From Mycocentrospora acerina (Eukaryota > Ascomycota > Dothideomycetes > Pleosporales): a stretch of 64,000 nt of DNA. The translations under genes and the position numbers were made by a program. The notes below the pieces were generated by a model. It worked only from the letters and a program-made list of their open reading frames with translations, was not told where the DNA came from and did not search any database. Below are positions 1-9,600 of this stretch, piece after piece. Position 1 is the first letter of the stretch. The number at the start of each line of letters is the position of its first letter. The stretch lies in assembly GCA_022701365.1 (NCBI GenBank), contig JAKUHH010000072.1, positions 744,001 through 808,000 on the forward strand, in the 5' to 3' direction.

Positions 1-304
1 GTCATTGCAATACTTTCACAACGATTTAAGCAAGGCATTGCGCCTTTTCGAAGCTATTAGACTTCCCTACTACCACCAGATGTATGAACATCTAGCTTCA
101 GAAGTGGCTCGCAAAGCGGCTAAACTGAAAGAAATTGGCAATCCTTCTTTCGATGAACGTGTTGTAAACAAGATCATATCTGATGGAGGAACAGACATGT
201 CATGGATCTATAAAAACAACATTGAGGCTGTCTGGAAGCAAGCAGTTGAAGAGTTGGAAAAGCGAAATGAGACAGAAGCTGAACAAGAGGTCGAACAGGC
301 GTAG
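1..304 (+). CDS. FAD-dependent monooxygenase (salicylate hydroxylase-like), C-terminal fragment
   Basis: The reading frame is open from base 2 to a TAG at 302-304, giving about 100 residues of a protein whose start lies upstream of the window. The fragment has the look of the C-terminal tail of fungal group A flavin monooxygenases: an 'ALRLFEAIRLPYYHQMYEH' helix where the family has A-L-x-x-F/Y-E-x-x-R-L-P, followed by a Trp-rich end (SWIYKNNIEAVWKQA). Members use NAD(P)H and FAD to hydroxylate aromatic or polyketide substrates. The FAD-binding GxGxxG and DG motifs would lie upstream, so the assignment rests on the tail alone and no substrate can be inferred. Confidence 0.6.
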   Translation, partial: SLQYFHNDLSKALRLFEAIRLPYYHQMYEHLASEVARKAAKLKEIGNPSFDERVVNKIISDGGTDMSWIYKNNIEAVWKQAVEELEKRNETEAEQEVEQA

Positions 305-1355
305 TTGCATTGCAAAACCTCTACTTAGTTTTAGGTTAGGCCAAAGTGCAATTGTGGTTCTTCAAAGCAGATCCAACGTCGATACTTATCCGTATTCTCC
401 AATGCTTTGTGTCAACTTTATTTGACCATGAAATCCAAACTCGTCTGTGTTCTTTAAAACACTTCGTCATTTTCAGATAAAAATGTATTGAGATCAACAC
501 ACATTCTGCAGTTCGCTACATCATATAATTTATACTGCAACTCTGCAACTTCAATTTCTTTTCCAAAAAGCTACATCAAGGACAATTTACCGAGATGTCG
601 ATACCGAGGCATGATATCCAATATTTTGCACCAAATACTTTCGACTGAGATGTTGGAGTAAACCCGTATTTTGCAAATGGATATATCACATATATTACTG
701 TAGCATTGAGACTTGTTTGTATTTACCATTGAGCAACATTAAGTATATTTGATTGGAACGTCGGAGCTAATTCGATCCTATGCGAATAAGAAAATGACAC
801 CAATGCGTATTCTCCAATACGTTACGTCAAGTATATTTGATAAACTGGTTCAAGGATCGAACCATACAAACTCCCTCAGTAGGCTTGAAATTGCAAGCCA
901 GTTCTGTGAGATTACACATCGTAGTCGAAATAACAAGACCAAGGTGAATGGTTTTTGATTTGTACTCTCGGTCAATGCAAATCGCCAGTTATTTTGGCGG
1001 CTGGACTGTTCAACACCGACACACCTCTCTTCGTGCGATGCAAGATGATACAGGCATGCACTGTATAGCCCTTACCCTTCCTTCGAACACTGGTACAGAG
1101 ACCTTGTATCCTTTCTGTGTATACGAGCGTGGCTCGCGAATCCTCTGGCCTGTCCTGATGCAATAACATATGCGCATGAAAAATATTTGGACCAAGGGCA
1201 CACTTCTGAGGGTGGACACACTCTCTTTCCATGTTTCTGGCGGACATGTTGGCATAATCTCCTATACATATCAAACATTAGTTGTTTTCAAACAGTCTTT
1301 TTCGATGCTTTTAATGAGCATAGATAGCTGGGGCTCTTTCGTAAAGGTTGGAAAG
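305..1355. other. Intergenic, A/T-rich; contains one short duplicated coding relic
   Basis: I see no supportable gene here. Bases 951-987 nearly repeat 4686-4722, the region encoding an ALTESxNQKP segment of the unrecognised gene on the minus strand (about 33 of 37 bases alike by eye). Read on the minus strand the copy keeps ALTESTNQKP, but the similarity stops on both sides, so it looks like a gene scrap. Confidence 0.4.
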
Positions 1356-1613
1356 TCAGATTTTGACTCCTGCTGTCGCTTCACCAGCTGACGAATATTC
1401 TGCTTCTATCACACTTAATGCTTTAAATATTGCCACTATGGGCTCGAATACATCCAAGTCCGTAGTTTTTGGTTCTTTCTTATTTGCCAACATTATGGGC
1501 TCGTCAACTCTCGTCCTCTTTGCTTCTGGTTTAGTGTCGTCTTTTGACGCGGTGGGCTTTCGTTTTAGCCATGTTGTTATGAGAGAATTCTTTAAAGATT
1601 TAAAACTGAACAC
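1356..1613 (-). CDS. Unrecognised open frame, possible terminal exon
   Basis: An open minus-strand frame ends at 1356 and stays open upstream to at least about 1690, with no ATG near its 5' end. The translated end is hydrophilic and Lys/Asp/Glu-rich (KPEAKRTRVDEPIM and similar), unlike random A/T-rich DNA. It lies just downstream of the broken gene at 1814-2736 on the same strand, so it could be a remnant of the same locus. I recognise no domain. An overlapping plus-strand frame at 1348-1698 is hydrophobic and less gene-like. Confidence 0.2.
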   Translation of the reverse strand: MFSFKSLKNSLITTWLKRKPTASKDDTKPEAKRTRVDEPIMLANKKEPKTTDLDVFEPIVAIFKALSVIEAEYSSAGEATAGVKI

Positions 1614-1813
1614 CTTTGGTTGTCTTCTTATGATAGTTGTCTTGTCTAGTTCAATATTTAGGAAGGATAAAAAAGATGATAAACAAAATATGATGTGAGG
1701 GTATCTCGCAGTGCATATTTTCGATGAGATGCCCGAAGCAAGTCACACATGTAGGTGCTTTTTTACTTGTTGTCATATGAATTTGTTGTTAGATAAAAGC
1801 CGTCTTTGAAATG

Positions 1814-2736
1814 TTAGAATACTGACTGATGAGTCCGGTAGAGGAAGTAAACATACCTGATATCTACGACCCCATGCCAGTCCTTGTGCCAGCTTGTGGC
1901 AACATCCCAATTGTATTTCCCCTCCCAAAACGATATACGGTCTTCCTCGCCTCTTAGGCTCAGTGCTGTTAACTTCGCTTGTCTTGCAGCGCGGATGGTG
2001 TTGAAATTTGCCGCGGTGATACTCCAAATTGGAGCAGCGATCTTCTGCTTGTATAGCACTACCCTACGCTCCTAGAACTTCCTCAACTCTCCGGAGACGT
2101 TGTTAGCTGCAAGCCTAATTGAGGCGTCTGATGCAGTTTGCTCGTAGGTTCCCACGTATTGGTCTTTCAAATCCTGGATGGCCGTTTTTAATAGCTGTAT
2201 TTTCGCTGTCGCGACGCCTTGTTCTTCGGCATCCAAGAAAGCATACTCCAGCTCGAGGATGCGAGCATCAAGCGAACAATTCGTCAACAACACCTGTTCG
2301 TTCTTTTATCAACTGTGTTCCACACGTATGATTTAATATCACTCACTCTGACTCTCTCCGTCGAAGTTACACCCTTCACCCAGGCAAGCAGGAATGAGCT
2401 CGCTCAATACTTCTCTTGGAAGATGGTATTCTTGATGTTTTTGTAGTTTTGCCTGATCCAATTTACCCCCTCGGCAGTACCTGGTGCTCCTGAGAGCAGA
2501 TCTTCATACCCATCAGGAAGATATCCATATTGGGCGGCGATTACCCGCCCGACGCTCACAGCCTCTGGTCTCGTTGTTAACTCAGGCGGCGGGGTAGTGC
2601 GAAATAGACTTGATGCCTCTCTCGCTGTAAGACATTTATCTTGGACCTGGAGGTCGCCCCAAAAAAGATGGGGAGGCTCTTCGACAAAGAGCTGAATCGG
2701 CAGTGATACACGGATGGTATTTTTAAGTAGTGACAT
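1814..2736 (-). pseudogene. Broken gene of unrecognised family (tandem copy 1)
   Basis: A minus-strand reading frame of about 305 codons starts with ATG at 2736 and is interrupted by TGA at 2404-2406, by a one-base frame change in an A-run near 2303-2308, and by TAG at 2072-2074, before ending at TAA 1814-1816. After allowing for that single frame change all segments read on without other stops, so this was once one protein. The first third contains LFVEEPPHLFW and EDLLSGAPGT, shared with the second copy at 2847-3140. The middle is a predicted helix rich in Ala/Glu/Asp (LELEYAFLDAEEQG), and the end carries FWEGKYNWDVATSWHKDW. I do not recognise the family. Splicing around the stops cannot be fully excluded, but the gaps are too short for usual introns. 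Confidence 0.55.
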
Positions 2737-2846
2737 ATCGTAGGTATTGGTGCGTAAAACTTAAAAGATTGGACGTGAATGTGAAGAATCTTATAAAACA
2801 AAGAATAAAAAATTTTCGGCGTTTGATTCTATACGAGTGTAAAATT

Positions 2847-3140
2847 TTAACATAGAAGAACTTTTGGAATTTCCTCTACTGTACCAGGGGCACCAGAGAG
2901 GAGGTCTTCGAATCCAGCAGGCAAGTGCCCGTGTTGCGCGACAATTACGCGCCCAACGCTGAGCGCCTCGGCTCGCGTGGACAGATCAGCACATGAAGCT
3001 GTCCGAAAGAGGCTTGCTGCTTCTCTTGCCGTCAATCGTTCGTCTTGGATGGGGAGATTTGTTCAGAAGAGATGTGGAGGCTCTTCAACGAAGAGCCGCG
3101 TGGGCAGGACTATTCGGATTGTAGATCTCGGCAGTGCCAT
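2847..3140 (-). pseudogene. Truncated second copy of the 1814-2736 family (tandem copy 2)
   Basis: The minus-strand frame from ATG at 3140 aligns with the start of copy 1: LFVEEPPHLF, LTAREAASLFRT and EDLLSGAPGT recur at the same spacing. Where copy 1 has Trp (TGG) after HLF, this copy has TGA, so the frame is broken at about codon 27. Similarity ends abruptly after GAPGTVEE, and the frame stops at 2847-2849. The copies lie head-to-tail about 110 bases apart, indicating a local duplication followed by decay of both members. Confidence 0.6.
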
Positions 3141-3918
3141 ATAGCAGGCGCTCCCAAGTTATTGGAAACAAGTGTAAAATATGTGTGATAATAAAGAATT
3201 GTTTTTAACCGAGAAGAAGATCTTCAAAACTTTTCGCATGTTGTTTTACATGATTATTAAAATTTAAAAGAGAATGATTTTTGAACTTTCAGTGCCTAAG
3301 ATGAGGAAAGAAGTGAAGGAAACCTGTGCTATTTATGGCCGGAGCTGGCCTACACTTCACTTGAATTCCGAGTCATGTTGCAGGGCATGACTTGTGAAAG
3401 CAGTGAATGGGGCACGACCTAGACTGTAGACCGATTAACAGAACGTATCATATGCACACAAACGTCAAAGTGAGCAAGTATTAACTTAGTACGTTTGCTT
3501 CAACATTCACAGATATAGATCAATACTGTTACGTGCTATGACGGGACGTTGGATAACAGCCCCCGACAATCAGGTGAGTGAAGCTCATGCCAGTACACAA
3601 TTAAACCTCAGTAGAGGCCAAAATAATCTCTATGCTATTTCTCGCTGAAGATATTACAGTTCAGCTCATCTGTCACCCACTATCATTGTTTTCTAGGCCT
3701 TGCGGTAGCCTTCATATTTAGTAATGTGCGAGAAACATCAGCATCAACTTCGAACCAAGGAGAAGCGTTTACCTCAAACTCTTGTGGATTAGTTTGTTTT
3801 CTCCTCATCTTCATCGATTGAATAATTCTAGGTGTTTGAATACAAACGATATAGTTCTACATCTCAAACACGTCTCATTTCCATCTCCAAGAGAACAAAC
3901 GAACCCAAGCGTAGTATC
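3141..3918. other. Intergenic, no supported gene
   Basis: A/T-rich DNA of mixed composition. A plus-strand frame at 3782-4222 overlaps the more convincing minus-strand gene that ends at 3919. I see no RNA gene or clear repeat. Confidence 0.4.
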
Positions 3919-4770
3919 TCATGTGCCGATCGAGAACCCAGAAACACGTCCTACAACTTGCGCGAAGTCACGTGTATCATTTTGCATCATTGAGCAACAA
4001 CAACTTTCCAACTCCGGGAAAGTCGTCAAGGCCTTAGACGCGTTACAACCTAGCTTCGTGCCAGTCGTTCCCAGAGTGAGATCTTTCTTCAACTGGCATA
4101 AGCTCCAGGAGCTGACTAGCTGGTCATACTTGGGGTCTTGCCCCGGATTCTGGATCGCGTGCAGGATCTCGGCCGGGGTGTATGGTTGGGTGAACCAGAA
4201 CCCATGGTCGAGAGTGGCATAATTTTTGCTCATGTGGTAGATGAGTGTTGGTAGCCTGAGGACAAGGTGAAACCGGAGATCGGTCTCTCGTAACCATGCG
4301 ACGAGTGGTCGGGCATCACATGCCCATGCATCCAGACCTACAGAAAGAACGATGGGAGTGATTCCTACGGCATTGGCATTCTCGATATCATCTTCGATTG
4401 CTCTCGTCAAATAGTATGCTCGATTCACTTTAATCCTGTCTTGATCGGCTGCATTGTGAGCGTCATTGAACATTGGCGCGGGCAGGAAACGCGTCGCCAC
4501 TTCATAGGCAGCATGAAAGACGACCGGCCCTTGAGCAAAGTATGACTCCCCAAGCGCGAAGTGCGAGAAATGTCGAGCAATCTGCCCGCCGAAAACGGGG
4601 AGGCCTTCCTCGAGGGAATCGGTACCAGCTTTCCAGGAGTCTGGTGGACTACTGCTGGCACGAGCCAGTACGATCAGTGATACAGGTTTTTGATTTGCAC
4701 TCTCGGTCAATGCCAATCGACATATGATCAGACGGCCAGATTGCTCGAATCCATCAATGATATATTGATG
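3919..4770 (-). CDS. Unrecognised protein gene, 5' end unresolved
   Basis: A long minus-strand frame is open from a TAA near 4792-4794 to the stop at 3919, about 290 codons. It has no ATG near its 5' end, so it is probably the last exon of a gene. A plausible 3' splice site (TTCAAG) lies just before the codons for HQYIIDGFEQSGRL, near 4770. The translation has a balanced composition (NRAYYLTRAIEDDIENANA, TPIVLSVGLDAWACDARP), which supports real coding. I recognise no domain or catalytic motif. The final 45 or so residues are Cys/Ser-rich and may belong to an intron or 3' UTR rather than to the protein. A 37-base scrap of this gene recurs at 951-987. Confidence 0.45.
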   Translation of the reverse strand, partial: HQYIIDGFEQSGRLIICRLALTESANQKPVSLIVLARASSSPPDSWKAGTDSLEEGLPVFGGQIARHFSHFALGESYFAQGPVVFHAAYEVATRFLPAPMFNDAHNAADQDRIKVNRAYYLTRAIEDDIENANAVGITPIVLSVGLDAWACDARPLVAWLRETDLRFHLVLRLPTLIYHMSKNYATLDHGFWFTQPYTPAEILHAIQNPGQDPKYDQLVSSWSLCQLKKDLTLGTTGTKLGCNASKALTTFPELESCCCSMMQNDTRDFAQVVGRVSGFSIGT

Positions 4771-5719
4771 CTTGAATTTAAAATGGTGATTTTATACTTT
4801 TAGAAAGCCTAAATTTCGCTCCCAGGGATTACTTGCCTCTTCATAGATGTCATTATCGGCAGTCTTTGTTCTGTTATTTGCTAGAGACTATTCGTTCGTT
4901 CTGGATGAGATGCTCCACATATTGGTTTAGAAGCTCTGCAAAAGGTCTAAAAACAAGCTTGTTAGCAAAGATTGTTCCAAGATAGTTAAGAAAAACGGTG
5001 TTATATGATAGATACCGTGAGAGGACTTACTGTAGTATTTGGATTACAAAAGGTAGATGAGGTCTCTTGTCGTATTTGTGCCTTCTTTCCAGCCTCGATA
5101 ACCCTCGCTTGTAGGTCACTGACGAAGTGTCAGTTGCTAGTATAAGTGCGTATAGAGCAAGCGTGTTCACCGTGCAGAGTGTTTTCTTCAGAAAAGTGCA
5201 AATGTAGTTGTCACCGTGTATGCTCAGCAGCTTTGGTACCAGCAGTTAATATCGGTGTATTGAGTGATAAAGTGTCAAAGCACTCGAAACAATACAGGCA
5301 GGCCGACAAAAGAGGCGCTGACTAAGTCGATAGCGACGTTGTCAGGGAGTTGCAAAGTCCCATGGTTGAAGAATACAAGGTGAAGCGCGTGGTGAGGTGA
5401 ACCGGATTGCAGTGTGGATCTTGAGGTGAAGGACAGTTGCGTTCAGGTGGTGCTAGAAGCTTCTGCGGGTGCTTTGTATTCATCGGTGCCTGCCTCACTC
5501 CGAAAGCCCTAGCAAGATTGTATCGCTCCTCTTTCTGGAGGAGGCAGGCACGAACTAGCAAAAAGACGCCCAACCATCCAACCCCCCCGTGAGTCATTCC
5601 CAACCCGCACCATCCTCTCCTTTGAGTCACTCAATCGGCAAAAAGTCGCTCCATCGTCCAGCCACACCTCTGGGTCACTCTCAACAAGCAAAAAGGCATC
5701 TCGTCCCATCCCCACAAGC
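4771..5719. other. Intergenic with degenerate tandem repeat next to tRNA
   Basis: I see no gene. Between about 5557 and 5726 there is an imperfect repeat built from GCAAAAAG blocks (starting near 5557, 5637, 5687 and 5717) alternating with GAGTCA/GGGTCA and C-rich runs. It lies directly downstream of the tRNA gene on the minus strand. Confidence 0.35.
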
Positions 5720-5726
5720 AAAAAAA
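5720..5726 (-). terminator. RNA polymerase III terminator of tRNA-Leu
   Basis: Seven A residues on the plus strand give a T7 run on the minus strand, six bases past the 3' end of the tRNA. This is the usual Pol III stop signal. Confidence 0.7.
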
Positions 5727-5731
5727 GATGT

Positions 5732-5831
5732 TGGAAGCTGTGGGGTTCGAACCCACGCACATTTCTGTAGTAGTGTTGTTTCAAGACAAAGAGCTTAAAA
5801 CTACCGCCTTAGACCACTCGGCCAAGCTTCC
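5732..5831 (-). tRNA. tRNA-Leu (anticodon UAA) with 18-nt intron
   Basis: On the minus strand the acceptor arms GGAAGCT (5831-5825) and AGCTTCC (5739-5733) pair, with discriminator A at 5732. The D-arm region GGCCGAGTGGTCTAAGGCG is typical of Leu/Ser type-II tRNAs. The anticodon stem GTAGT/ACTAC encloses TTTAAG, giving anticodon TAA at 5797-5795. After G37 an 18-nt insert (5793-5776) must be removed to restore a 7-base loop, so it is a canonical nuclear tRNA intron. The variable arm is long, with an ACA/TGT stem, and the T-arm is GTGGG-TTCGAAC-CCCAC. The mature length is 82 nt. Leu is favoured over Ser by the anticodon. Confidence 0.93.
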
Positions 5832-7854
5832 ACGTGACTTGTGTCAACGAAGAAGCTGAGCAGAGTGGATTATATTGTTTGAGATTATGTTGGCTAATGT
5901 GTACGAACGGTTGGCACGTCAAGCTCACTTTGAAATCTGATGACGTGGTGTATGGATGGGGTGTAGCTTTTGTCACGCCAAGCGAACGATAAGAACGTCA
6001 AAGTTGTGCGCATGTAGACATTGGATGGATATAACACAAAGACAGATTGTGTGCCACGTCCTGGTATTACTTGGTTGGTTTGGTTTTCTGTTAGTACTGC
6101 CGGCCACCCCCATGAATCCGCGGTTCATATATGCTTGCGTCCGTGACAGCTCATTTCAGAATAGAGGACCATTGAGCTGTTCTGCGATAAGACACTACGC
6201 ATAAAGGGCAAGAATCGCAGGTCTCTCCTGGCTTAGAGAATGTCCATAGCCCATCTATCTTTAATGCTTTGAAAATCGTGAAATAATTAAGTGTGAGTAG
6301 CTTTCTCTCCATCCGAACAATGCTAGTCATGCTGTCGTTGACCTAGCAAATGATATCTAGAGGGATAACAAGCAATCGATTATTTCACTCTGCATGGAAA
6401 TGACCTGCGACAGTTCTTGGTTTAATCTGGTCTCTGCACTCAGGAAGTGCATAACATATAGATACTTTTGCTCCCCAAAGGAGCACAAAGAATTAATCAC
6501 CAACTCAACATCCCAAGCGGGGATCAGCTGGACTGGAGAATAAATAATGACTTTTACATGAGGAGACCGATGTAGCAAATAGTTTCAACTCTAGTTTCCA
6601 AAGCATGAAGCTTGAGAGCGCTATGAATGCTGGCGGTGCGACGCTGGTTGTCAGCATGGATCGGGAAATTTGGAAATTACCAATTAAGTTTTTGGTAATT
6701 ACAAATCGTGGACGCATTTTGGACGTGATTTAGTAAACTGTTAATTTCTAAATTATTAGATTTTGCCCATATCGGTTTAGAGAGTTAGTAATTACTATGT
6801 TTTCTCCATCCTTGGTTGTCAGGGATACTCTCCAACGAGGCCTGACAGAGGATGATTCTAAGTTCAAAGCATCACCGCAGGTTGTACCGAGTAAATATAG
6901 AAAGTTAATTCCCTCTTCTGCGATCCGGTACGACCCGGATTGTTAAGAGACTAATATACACAATTCTGAAAAATCCTGCATGGAAGGGTGACGATTCGTC
7001 TATTAATAACTACTACTGTACGTGCATAGTACATAGAGATTCTACTTGCTTAATGACAAAAAGTAAGAAGATTTCTAATAATGTTCAATAAAATCTTACT
7101 GTGTATCAGGACAAAGCCCTATCTTACTGTGCTGTGCAAGCTGAAAAGGTACTATGATCTATCGTCTGAGAGATCTTGGAATAGAACAGTACATACCCTC
7201 AGGGTGAAACACTTCCTGACACTGTACTACGGCTGAGTTATTAATAAGTGGTTTGATACAGGACCGAAAGAAAGTTGACTGCGAGATTACCCATAGAAAT
7301 GACACAAAATCTGTGCCGCCATTCCTTCATACTTCATCATAAGCAGGCCATAAGCTAAGCGGAGGAGCGCTTGAATACTGGGCACAAGTCATTTTTCGAT
7401 AGCATCCTTGCCAACGCAAATATCTTCAGTGCCAATAAATTTGCTATCAGTCTCGCAATAAATGAAGACTGGTCTTGATGTACAGCTCCTTACATTGGAA
7501 TTATCACTTTCACTATAATTCCAAGGCTAGAAATTTAGCCTGTTGAATATGAACGACAAACAATGGGCTAAATTCAAGTAGCGTGTATCCGTTAGGCAAA
7601 TGTAGGCGCAGCTGACCGTCTTTTTAATATGATATTCTGTAACCCGTTCCGAAGTTCCAAATTGATGTCACAAATAGAGTGATATTATGAAAATTGAAGA
7701 AATGAAAGTCAATATGGGCGACAGCGACAGATAGATGAAGCCTGTGTAGCATACAGGATTTAAGCTCTTGGAAAGCTTGCCCACATACTTTCCAAAGCTT
7801 ATCTCATCTCTCATTCATTCTATTGCCTCACTTTTCGAACTCAGATCTTCCGTA
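5832..7854. other. Intergenic, A/T-rich, no supported gene
   Basis: About 2 kb with only short frames and no recognisable domain, RNA gene or sizeable repeat. It separates the tRNA from the Cip1-like gene, whose promoter must lie at its right end. Confidence 0.4.
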
Positions 7855-8652
7855 ATGTTCGCTCAAACTGCTCTCCTCGGGCTTGCGCTTGCATCCTTCT
7901 CTGTTGCTCAAATTTCTGAAGGTTTCGAGAAGGGATGGAACCAGACCACCTGGACCACGTATGCAGCCGATTGCTCCCAGGGTGGGATCATCAGCCTCGA
8001 CAGCACTACTGCCAACACTGGCAAGAACTCCATCAAGGTCGATGGCGCGGGTGGCTACTGTGGTCACATATTTGTCGGTACTACAAAGATTCCCGCTGGT
8101 GATATCTACGTTCGAACTTATTTGTAAGTTTCCACTATGAGATACTCAAGCATCAAGCATATGATACTCCAGCCCAGCAAGCGTTACCTATCATCTACTG
8201 ACAACATAATCAGCAAAGCTGCAAAGGCTTTCACAGACTCTCATGTTACGTTCATCACGATGCCCGACTCGGCCCAAGGCACTAAGAAGCATCTCCGTAT
8301 TGGCGGACAGTCCAAGATTCTCATGTACAACCGTGAATCCGACGATGCCACTCTCCCTGATCTGTCACCTCAGGGTATTGCATCGTCTATCGCGGTCCCT
8401 GCCAACCAATGGCGCTGCTTTGAATACCACTTGGGTACTGACGGAAGCATTGAAACGTGGTTCAATGGTACGGCCGTTGCAGGCTTGACGGTCAAGCCGG
8501 GTGTGGCCAACCCGAATGCAGCGCAGTGGCAGAGAAGTAGCGTAAAGCCAAAAATCACGGGCGTGTACTTTGGGTGGGAGAGCTACGCAGGTGATACGAA
8601 CACGTTTTGGTATGATGACATTGTAGTTAGCTCTACGCGTGTCGGATGCTAA
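7855..8652 (+). CDS. Secreted Cip1-like polysaccharide lyase without a cellulose-binding module
   Basis: Two exons, 7855-8123 and 8214-8652, encode 235 residues. The intron is GTAAGT..CAG with a CTGAC branch site. Residues 1-18 (MFAQTALLGLALASFSVA) are a signal peptide, with the mature chain starting near QISEGFEKGW. The rest matches Trichoderma reesei Cip1 closely: CSQGG, GYCGHIFVGTT, HVTFITMPD, KHLRIGGQS, YNRESDDATLPDLSP, CFEYHLGTDG, and the end TRVGC. Cip1 is a jelly-roll protein induced on cellulose and related to glucuronan lyases. T. reesei Cip1 carries a C-terminal CBM1, whereas this protein stops right after the catalytic domain. An upstream in-frame ATG at 7768 would bury the signal peptide and is not preferred. 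It is likely extracellular and involved in plant cell wall breakdown. Confidence 0.92.
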
Positions 8653-9600
8653 AAGCATTAAAGAACGTTGCTCTTGGCTTTAAATTATATGTCAAAGCTC
8701 TGTACATATGGAAATAATAAAGGATTTTGTTTGAGACGCGGTCGCTCTTTTTTGTAAATTTTCTTACCAATGATGGAAACCAGGTGTGCATCTGAACGAA
8801 CAACTCAGTGCGTTGCACAATTGGAACCTGGCAATGGCGCAACGGTTGTAAGGATCAGCGATCCTAAGATAGTATAGCTGCCGTAAATTCAATACGCTGC
8901 GCCACAAGTGTTTTGTGCCGGTACTCGCCCTGTTGTATGTGAAACAAGGTGCAAGAGTGTTGGCTAGTTTCACACGCTCGGAAGAAGCGGAATCTCCCGG
9001 TGGCTTGCACGCCAATCGCACCCCCTGGTCCGGATTGACTTCACGCAAGACCCAAGTATATGGTTCCTTTTAATAGATCTACAACTGTTATCAATGAGTC
9101 CTCGTATGCACCGATTATGATGTTCAGGAGATAGGCTCAACAACTATGCCGTTCTACGCGCCCTTCCACACTGTCATGGATCTGCAGGCGCCAGCATGCA
9201 CAGTTATCGAGCCTCAACCTACTTCCAAACATTCGTCGCCACAACCGCTCTGGAACCGTTGCTTCCGTGAAACATGATCAGCTGTGCATGTCAGATTAGA
9301 GTTCCCGGGAGTGCACCAGAGCCGCAAAAGGCTTGACCAGGCTTAGTATCCCATACAACAAACATTCTGTGGACGATTTGATAACGACCCCCTGTCGTCT
9401 TACACAACAAGTGCCAAATTCAATTTGACGCCTTGGTATATCCTGACATTGGCATTGGTATATCTGAGCTTGTGACTATCCCTCTTGTCAACTTGTGGAT
9501 CTGTACATCTTAATTCTGCTATGTTTCGCAGGCTCGAAGCCATTATAATTCACTAATCTCCTTTTTCATCACATACTTTTAATACAGTTCACATTCAGCC
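8653..9600. other. Intergenic, no supported gene
   Basis: Contains the 3' flank of the Cip1-like gene and the 5' flank of the membrane-protein gene. Short frames on both strands carry no recognisable domain. Confidence 0.4.

Noticed and set aside
1348..1698. Plus-strand hydrophobic frame of 116 codons
   Set aside because: Hydrophobicity comes from the complement of a Lys/Glu-rich minus-strand frame; no membrane-protein pattern beyond that.
2847..3140. RIP as cause of the stop in tandem copy 2
   Set aside because: The inferred change is in a CpC context and overall divergence is not confined to C-to-T changes, so RIP is not shown.
3782..4222. Plus-strand frame of 146 codons
   Set aside because: It is the opposite strand of a longer, better-composed minus-strand frame and shows no domain.
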